A DNA stretch of 11,786 nucleotides from CAYNNP01 sp964398215 (GTDB lineage Bacteria; Planctomycetota; Planctomycetia; Pirellulales; Pirellulaceae): assembly GCA_964398215.1 (NCBI GenBank), contig CAYNNP010000213.1, forward strand, positions 1 to 11,786, given 5' to 3'. Every line of letters starts with the position of its first letter. Positions within the stretch are counted from its first letter, which is position 1. Under the pieces are notes generated by a model. The model was not told where the DNA came from, ran no database searches, and was given only the letters and a program-made list of their open reading frames with translations. Below, piece after piece: positions 7,133 through 11,786 of this stretch. The translations under genes were made by a program, and so were the position numbers.

Positions 7133-7525
7133 GTGAAACGAGATTTTAAAATCACCGAAGTTTTCTTGAATGACATCGCAGGAGAAGTGCGAGGTTGGCT
7201 GACCATCGATTCATACCAAACCGTTGATCGAATCCAAGTCACTTGCTTTGATTTCCATACGATTGAAGATCATGTTGCCGTTGAACTTACGGACCCAGAA
7301 TTGTCAGCCGCGCTGGAACTGGCCTGCGCTGTGATCAAAGCAGAATTCGACTTTGATGAAATGACAATGGTTTTTGAAGCTAGCGCGGCAAGCCGTTGTT
7401 CGATCGCGATTGACGCGCAGCAGATACTTGCAAAGTACTTGAGCGTGGCGATTCCACCTGCCAAAGCCCAATCGCAAACGAATATCGATGGCGCGCCAAA
7501 GAACAACCAACAGCGATTGGGATAG
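7133..7525 (+). CDS. Small hypothetical protein paired with the AEP-HAD gene
   Basis: A 130-residue soluble, acidic protein that I do not recognise. It has no signal peptide or membrane helix. The first 95 residues look like one compact alpha/beta domain: alternating hydrophobic strands (FKITEVFLNDIAGEVRGWL, RIQVTCFDF, MTMVFEA, CSIAID) and a helix (SAALELACAVIKAEFDF). The tail after about residue 108 is polar and probably disordered. The start is GTG 7133. An in-frame TGA lies at 7124-7126 and no ATG is available until residue 56, so GTG is the best choice, although no good Shine-Dalgarno is seen. It ends 6 nt before the ATG of the primase-HAD gene, which suggests co-translation and a shared role. 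Confidence that it is a gene is good; function is unknown. Confidence 0.7.
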   Translation: MKRDFKITEVFLNDIAGEVRGWLTIDSYQTVDRIQVTCFDFHTIEDHVAVELTDPELSAALELACAVIKAEFDFDEMTMVFEASAASRCSIAIDAQQILAKYLSVAIPPAKAQSQTNIDGAPKNNQQRLG

Positions 7526-7531
7526 TGTTGC

Positions 7532-8638
7532 ATGTCAAGTGACGCCTACTTAACACAGATCGCAAGCGAATGGCGGGAGCGCGGGCCGGAACTCGCTGGG
7601 TGGATCATGAATCACCTAGTCAACCGAACGGATGTTTGGGGTCGCTACTTGCCAAAGAAGAGTCGCAAGACAAAAGAGGAATCGAAGACCGGTTTTCATG
7701 GCAATGCGATCACTGCCCCTTTTCGTGATGAGCGAGGCAAGGTGTTCCTGGGCGCGAGTTCTTTGGAAAAGCATTTTAGGGCTGTCGATGGTGGCGTGCT
7801 GGGGATCCACAGTGTTGCTCGCGATGGTTCGTCACGTTGGTTTGCAATCGATATTGATCGGCACGATGAAGACGATTTGTCTGTGACGGCGGAAGGTAAC
7901 TTTGCAGCGGCGATGGGCTGGTGCAATGAACTGCAGAAACTGGGCTTTGATCCTCTATTGATGGATTCAAACGGGGACGGCGGTTTTCACATTTGGGTCG
8001 TTCTGCAAGAACCAGTGCGATCCAAAAGTCTACGACCATTCGTAGAACGATTCGTTTCCGACTTTGCAAAGCGAGGGTTGGACCAGGAACCCGATTTGTT
8101 CCCGGGCACACAAGGATCGAATCATCTGGGCAGCTGGTTGCGGTTGCCAGGTCGGCACCACACGCGAGAACATTACACGCGTTTGTATAACGATCAGGCG
8201 TGGGATGACCGTCGTTGGCTGGAGGGGCACGATGCGATCGATCGCATCTTGGCCGCGCGCCCGGCGCCGATTGGGCTCGTAAAAGAGCTTGGAATGACGC
8301 AGTCCATCAAGACGGTTTGCTTGGACTTTGATGGCGTCATTCATTCCTATCGGTCAGGTTGGAAAGGCGAAGAAACGATCCCCGATCCGCCGCTGCATGG
8401 TGTTCGCGAAGCGATTGAGTGTTTACGCAAGAACTATCGTGTCGTGATTCATTCCGCGCGTGGGAATACGCAAAAAGGTCGCAACGCTATCGCACTCTGG
8501 CTCGCCAAACACAATATCGAAGTCGACGAAGTGTGCGAGCATAAACCGCCTGCATTCGTCTACGTCGACGATCGAGCCATCGCGTTTGAAGGGAATTGGA
8601 CCGACACGATCACCGCGATTAACCAATTCCGCCGCTGA
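7532..8638 (+). CDS. Archaeo-eukaryotic primase (AEP, TOTE-type) domain fused to a HAD phosphatase domain
   Basis: A 368-residue two-domain protein. Residues about 60-245 resemble the AEP domain of TOTE conflict systems. LEKHFRAVDGGVLGIHSV leads into WFAIDIDRH, whose D107-x-D109 are the predicted metal ligands. GDGGFHIWVVLQEPV (149-161) is the nucleotide-binding sGxH-type motif with H153. LFPGTQG and then SWLRLPGRHHTREHYTRLY (201-219) supply the conserved basic/His region. Residues 259-367 form a HAD hydrolase with all four motifs: D265-F-D267-G-V, S308 in VVIHSARG, K338 in HKPPAF, and D346-D347 in YVDDRA. SYRSGWKGEETIPDPP is typical of a phage-associated HAD subgroup. The protein may prime or fill DNA and remove a phosphate from a nucleic-acid end or nucleotide, but this is inference. 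ATG 7532 follows GGGA by 9 nt. There are no membrane segments. A Met codon at 8294 lies at the domain junction. Confidence 0.85.
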   Translation: MSSDAYLTQIASEWRERGPELAGWIMNHLVNRTDVWGRYLPKKSRKTKEESKTGFHGNAITAPFRDERGKVFLGASSLEKHFRAVDGGVLGIHSVARDGSSRWFAIDIDRHDEDDLSVTAEGNFAAAMGWCNELQKLGFDPLLMDSNGDGGFHIWVVLQEPVRSKSLRPFVERFVSDFAKRGLDQEPDLFPGTQGSNHLGSWLRLPGRHHTREHYTRLYNDQAWDDRRWLEGHDAIDRILAARPAPIGLVKELGMTQSIKTVCLDFDGVIHSYRSGWKGEETIPDPPLHGVREAIECLRKNYRVVIHSARGNTQKGRNAIALWLAKHNIEVDEVCEHKPPAFVYVDDRAIAFEGNWTDTITAINQFRR

Positions 8639-8760
8639 TGCTCGCGCTCGCAAACCGAAAGGTTTTCACGACTCCACATTCCGGTGGCAGACACCCAAGC
8701 ATTGAAACGTGGTAAAATCTTGTCAGCATCAAGCCGCAATTGCGCACCACTGAATTCAAT
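8639..8760 (+). promoter_or_regulatory. Spacer with a weak hairpin and a possible -10 box for the DUF58 gene
   Basis: Just after the primase-HAD stop, AAACC-GAAA-GGTTT (8652-8665) forms a 5-bp hairpin with a GNRA loop, followed only by TTC. This is too weak to call a terminator. TAAAAT (8713-8718) resembles a -10 box and would place a transcript start near 8725, about 36 nt ahead of ATG 8761. No matching -35 box is visible. The evidence for a separate promoter is suggestive only. Confidence 0.28.
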
Positions 8761-10194
8761 ATGCCAGACTCCATTCAACAATTCGCTACCAAACAATTTC
8801 AATGGGCCAGCCAGTTGCCCTGGTTGCTATTGCTGGTGGTTGGATTACCCATGGTTTTCGTGGCCTGGCGATACAAGATTTATCCAACGAAATGGTGGAT
8901 CCTGCTGCTAACGCTTTCACTGATATCTTGCTTGATCACAGTGGTTGCTCCCGGATTCTTGCTGGTTGTGATTGTGATCGACAGCCTGATTGTATTGGTA
9001 TCCATCAACGACTTTTTGATGCTACTGCTTGCATCGGGAAGAGGAATCACGGCTTCTCGGAAAATCGTAAAAACGTGTTCACTGGGAGTCCCTCTTGAAA
9101 GTCATGTAACGCTGGAGAACCGCAGTTCCATGGCCTTGAAGGGTCACTTTCGCGACGACTTGCCAGAGCATTTCCAAGCAAGCCCGATTGAGCATAAATT
9201 GGATTTGCCCAGGTCTGGTCGAGTCACAGCCGCGCGGACTTTGACACCAGGACGACGCGGTGCCTTTCATCTAAAGAAGATCTATCTGCGGTTCTACAGT
9301 CCTTTGAAACTCTGGATTCGCCATCGCGAATTCGAGGAAACGAATCAGCTGAATGTTTATCCAAACATGAAGCAACTATCGGACTACGCAATCTTGGCTC
9401 GCACCAATCGCCTGAGTCTAATTGGTGTTCGGCGCACGCGCCGGATCGGGCAAGATAGCGATTTCGAACGATTGCGCGACTTCAGTCGTGACGACAACTA
9501 TCGGCACATGGATTGGCGAAGCACGGCGAGGCGACGTAAGCTAACCGTTCGGCAGTACCAAAGCGATCAGAGCCAACGAGTCATCTTTCTGTTGGATTGC
9601 GGCCGAATGATGACCAACGAGCGCGATGGCTATTCGCTGCTCGATCATGCACTCAATGCGATTCTGATGATGGCCTATGTGGCACTGGAGCAAGGTGACT
9701 CCGTTGGCATGCTGTGTTTTTCTGACACGATCCACGCCTACATTCCGCCGCGTGGTGGCAAGAGCCAAATGAATCGACTGATCCAAGCTGGTTTCGATCA
9801 GTTTCCCCGACTCGTCGAATCGCGCTACGATCAAGCGTTCTTGTATTTGAAATCGAATTGCAATCGTCGGTCTCTTGTTGTGTTGGCGACGAATGTAATT
9901 GACGAAGTCAACGCAGCCGCCGTAGCCGATTATTTACGGAACATCAACGGGCAGCATTTACCTCTCGGCGTTTTGCTGCGTGATCGGGAAATGTTTGCTG
10001 CAGCTGACTCTCCAGATGGCGACGAAATGCAAATGTACCGAGCCGCTGCCGCTGCCGATATATTGCTATGGCGAGACCAGGTGTTGAAGGATCTGGAGCA
10101 TCGCGGCGTCATGATCGTTGACGCTTTTCCAGACAAAATCACCGCTCCACTGATCAATTCGTATCTGGATATCAAAGCCAAACACCTGCTTTAA
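8761..10194 (+). CDS. Membrane-anchored DUF58 protein with degenerate vWA fold
   Basis: A 477-residue inner-membrane protein. Two or three N-terminal membrane helices (residues about 19-37, 45-62 and 64-92) precede a beta-rich segment (105-200) and the DUF58 core (about 228-268). The core includes RRIGQDSDFERLRDFSRDD, HMDWRSTARRRKLTVRQY and the strand RVIFLLDCGRMM. The vWA-like fold continues to about residue 460. Its MIDAS position reads D279-C-G-R-M rather than D-x-S-x-S, so metal-dependent adhesion is doubtful, as in many DUF58 proteins. DUF58 proteins often work with a MoxR AAA+ ATPase and vWA proteins in envelope or stress functions. Here a vWA gene follows, but no MoxR is visible. ATG 8761 is preferred to the in-frame TTG at 8740, which would add seven polar residues. 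Neither has a clear Shine-Dalgarno. Confidence 0.9.
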   Translation: MPDSIQQFATKQFQWASQLPWLLLLVVGLPMVFVAWRYKIYPTKWWILLLTLSLISCLITVVAPGFLLVVIVIDSLIVLVSINDFLMLLLASGRGITASRKIVKTCSLGVPLESHVTLENRSSMALKGHFRDDLPEHFQASPIEHKLDLPRSGRVTAARTLTPGRRGAFHLKKIYLRFYSPLKLWIRHREFEETNQLNVYPNMKQLSDYAILARTNRLSLIGVRRTRRIGQDSDFERLRDFSRDDNYRHMDWRSTARRRKLTVRQYQSDQSQRVIFLLDCGRMMTNERDGYSLLDHALNAILMMAYVALEQGDSVGMLCFSDTIHAYIPPRGGKSQMNRLIQAGFDQFPRLVESRYDQAFLYLKSNCNRRSLVVLATNVIDEVNAAAVADYLRNINGQHLPLGVLLRDREMFAAADSPDGDEMQMYRAAAAADILLWRDQVLKDLEHRGVMIVDAFPDKITAPLINSYLDIKAKHLL

Positions 10195-10356
10195 ACGCCC
10201 AAAATAGCGATGTTTCTGGTGTGATAGATTTCTTTTACATTCTTCTGACGTGTGTATAACGATCAGATTGGCGATAAGAGGTTTACTAGTAGCACACAGC
10301 TGGCGGTTTCAATCACAATTGTCGGCAGATCATCCAACGCCAAAGGAAACGGAGCA
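10195..10356 (+). promoter_or_regulatory. Intergenic leader with probable promoter for the vWA gene
   Basis: TTTACA (10234-10239) and TATAAC (10255-10260), 15 nt apart, form a plausible sigma-70-type promoter. The transcript would start near 10267 and carry a leader of about 90 nt. The leader ends with AAGGA (10343-10347), 9 nt before ATG 10357, and a second GGAG (10351-10354) that is too close to be the main site. The reading frame is open back to a GTG at 10252, but that stretch overlaps the promoter and encodes no signal-like sequence, so it is treated as untranslated. No terminator for the DUF58 gene is visible. Confidence 0.45.
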
Positions 10357-11763
10357 ATGTTCAAGAATCTATCCACCAAGTGCTGTCACACGTTGATTGC
10401 ATTCACTCTATTCGCGGGACTCTCTGCCGTCGATGCTTCAGCCACCGACGCGAAACAAGTCGCGCTGAATGTTGGCGTCTCGAATCCAATGATGCTAGCT
10501 GGCGACAAACAAACCAACTATGTGCGGATCGCCCTGACTGGTTTCAACTTGCCCAAAACCGAGCAACGACCACCCGTGAATGTTGCCATCGTGATTGACA
10601 CGAGTGGATCGATGGGCGGAACAAAGATCAACCAGGCGCGGAAAGCTGCGATCGCTGCTGTGAACCGATTGCAAGATGACGACATCATTTCGGTCGTACT
10701 CTACTCGTCGTCGGTTCAAGTCCTTGTTCCGGCTACCAAAGCAACGGACCGGGCTCAAATCATCCACAAAATCAAATCCGTCAAGGCCGGTGGTAGCACC
10801 GCGTTGTTCGCAGGAGTCAGCAAGGGAGCAGCTGAGGTTCGCAAATTCCGAAACGACGAATACGTCAACCGCGTGATTCTGTTGTCGGACGGACTCGCCA
10901 ATATTGGCCCCAAATCACCGCGTGAACTAGAACGCTTGGGTGGCACTCTTGTCAAAGAAGGCATTAGTGTTTCAACGATGGGACTGGGGCTTGGTTACAA
11001 CGAAGACTTGATGTCAAAGCTAGCGGTGGCAGGAAGCGGAAACCATGTCTTTGTCGAAGCAGCTGAAGACCTGATCGCTGTCTTCAATCGCGAGTTCAAC
11101 AATTTAATGAGTGTTGTCGCAAGTGATTTTGAAATCATCGCGAAAGTTCCCGAAGGCGTACGTCCTGTGCGAGTTGTTGGAACGAAAGCTGATTTCTCTG
11201 GTCGCGAAGTTTCCATTCCGTTGGCTCAACTGTACGCCAAGCAAGAACGTTACTTTATTGTTGAAGTTGAAGTCGACAAAAGCGAAACGGGAGAGTCGCG
11301 TTCGCTGGCCGATGTTTCAATCCAATACACCAATATGATTTCAGACACGAAGGACAAGCTTTCCAGTAACGTTTCTGTCAACTTCACAGACGACCCAAAG
11401 TTAGTGGAAAAGAACACGGACTTTGTGACCTATGCTTCTTGCTGTGTGCAATTGGCAAATGAAAGGAATTGTCGTGCAACGGAGCTACGCGACGCTGGCC
11501 AAATTGAAGAAGCAAGGCTGTTACTGCTGACGAATGACAAGGAATTAAAAGTTGCGGCTTTTAGGTGTGCATCCAACGGTTCCAGTAGCGTTGTTCCCGA
11601 ACTAAAGCGCAATGCCGCCTTGAACTACGAGCAGGCTTCTGAAATCGGAGACGAAAAATTGTGGGCAGGCAACCGAAAAGCGATGCGTGCTGAACAAGCT
11701 GGCAATTCCGCCCAGCAGACTTACAGTACTAGCCCATCACGAGGCGGCCGTCGAGGCCGTTAG
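10357..11763 (+). CDS. Secreted von Willebrand factor A (vWA) domain protein with intact MIDAS
   Basis: A 468-residue exported protein. Residues 1-29 form a signal peptide (CHTLIAFTLFAGLSAVDASA). A short beta region (33-70) leads into a vWA domain (about 73-245). PVNVAIVIDTSGSMGG gives D81-x-S83-x-S85, T148 is in GGSTALFAG and D178 is in VILLSDGLANIG. All MIDAS metal ligands are therefore present, and divalent-metal-dependent binding to a partner is likely. A beta-sandwich-like region follows (258-345), then a helical segment rich in Ala, Glu and Arg (350-450). The tail, TSPSRGGRRGR, is strongly basic. The layout resembles YfbK/BatA-like 'Ca-activated chloride channel homologue' proteins, a misleading name, since no channel function is implied. 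ATG 10357 is chosen over GTG 10252 because it gives a clean signal peptide and has an AAGGA site. The DUF58 neighbour suggests an envelope-related role. Confidence 0.9.
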   Translation: MFKNLSTKCCHTLIAFTLFAGLSAVDASATDAKQVALNVGVSNPMMLAGDKQTNYVRIALTGFNLPKTEQRPPVNVAIVIDTSGSMGGTKINQARKAAIAAVNRLQDDDIISVVLYSSSVQVLVPATKATDRAQIIHKIKSVKAGGSTALFAGVSKGAAEVRKFRNDEYVNRVILLSDGLANIGPKSPRELERLGGTLVKEGISVSTMGLGLGYNEDLMSKLAVAGSGNHVFVEAAEDLIAVFNREFNNLMSVVASDFEIIAKVPEGVRPVRVVGTKADFSGREVSIPLAQLYAKQERYFIVEVEVDKSETGESRSLADVSIQYTNMISDTKDKLSSNVSVNFTDDPKLVEKNTDFVTYASCCVQLANERNCRATELRDAGQIEEARLLLLTNDKELKVAAFRCASNGSSSVVPELKRNAALNYEQASEIGDEKLWAGNRKAMRAEQAGNSAQQTYSTSPSRGGRRGR

Positions 11764-11786
11764 GAGTCTGTTGATTTACTGAGCCG

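Noticed and set aside
7123..7149. Short ATG-started peptide (8 codons) overlapping the GTG start of the small gene
   Set aside because: No ribosome binding site and no attenuator-like structure. Too short to support as a leader peptide.
8652..8666. Hairpin AAACC-GAAA-GGTTT just after the primase-HAD stop as a terminator
   Set aside because: The stem is only 5 bp and A/T-rich, with no real U tract, so it is not supported as an intrinsic terminator.
8186..10266. 14-nt exact repeat TGTATAACGATCAG near 8187 and again near 10253
   Set aside because: One copy is inside coding sequence for the primase domain and one is in the vWA leader. A 14-mer match is not very unlikely by chance in nearly 12 kb, and the flanks are unrelated, so no mobile element or recombination site is inferred.
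10252..10356. 35-codon N-terminal extension of the vWA protein from GTG 10252
   Set aside because: It overlaps the best promoter match and would bury the signal peptide. ATG 10357 has an AAGGA site at good spacing.
1..11786. CRISPR array, tRNA or rRNA genes, integrase or insertion sequence
   Set aside because: I looked for regularly spaced direct repeats, tRNA-like cloverleafs, rRNA-conserved stretches and transposase motifs and saw none. The only repeat structure supported is the REP-pair at 6879-6936.

Overview
The window most likely comes from a planctomycete, probably a member of the Pirellulales. The main evidence is a DUF1559 protein that combines a pilin-like N-terminus with a C-terminal H-x9-DG motif, a family hugely expanded in Planctomycetota. 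An S1-type sulfatase, degenerate planctomycete-style pseudopilins and the DUF58 and von Willebrand A (vWA) genes agree with this. Base composition is intermediate, by eye about half G+C. The genus cannot be fixed from the sequence.

Layout. Positions 1-128 hold the last codons of an unrecognised plus-strand gene. It is followed by a secreted Cys-type sulfatase (177-1634, +). Meeting it tail to tail, with 5 nt between the stops, is a tightly packed minus-strand operon that runs from 6699 down to 1640. It encodes three consecutive GspF/PilC-like inner-membrane proteins, a GspI/PilV-like pseudopilin (partial), a GspJ-like pseudopilin, a PilX/GspK-like protein and finally a DUF1559 protein. Adjacent genes overlap by 4 nt (ATGA) or are separated by 1-4 nt. 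A block of exactly 100 N (3823-3922) interrupts the operon, so the third GspF gene lacks its 3' end and the GspI-like gene lacks its 5' end. The open frame that crosses the Ns is best read as an assembly artefact. The operon looks like a lineage-specific type II secretion or type IV pilus-like assembly device. No ATPase or secretin is present in the window.

A 433-bp divergent intergenic region (6700-7132) follows. It contains a well-formed REP-pair (BIME-like) element at 6879-6936: two inverted GTAG-footed hairpins whose stems differ by compensatory changes. To the right, on the plus strand, a small unrecognised gene (7133-7525) sits 6 nt ahead of an unusual fusion protein (7532-8638). That protein joins an archaeo-eukaryotic primase (AEP) domain of the type seen in TOTE conflict systems to a complete C-terminal HAD phosphatase domain. 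This pair is the best candidate in the window for an undescribed nucleic-acid processing module.

The right end carries a membrane-anchored DUF58 protein (8761-10194) and a secreted vWA protein with an intact MIDAS motif (10357-11763). In many bacteria such genes accompany a MoxR AAA+ ATPase, but none is visible here. A plausible promoter (10234-10260) lies in front of the vWA gene.
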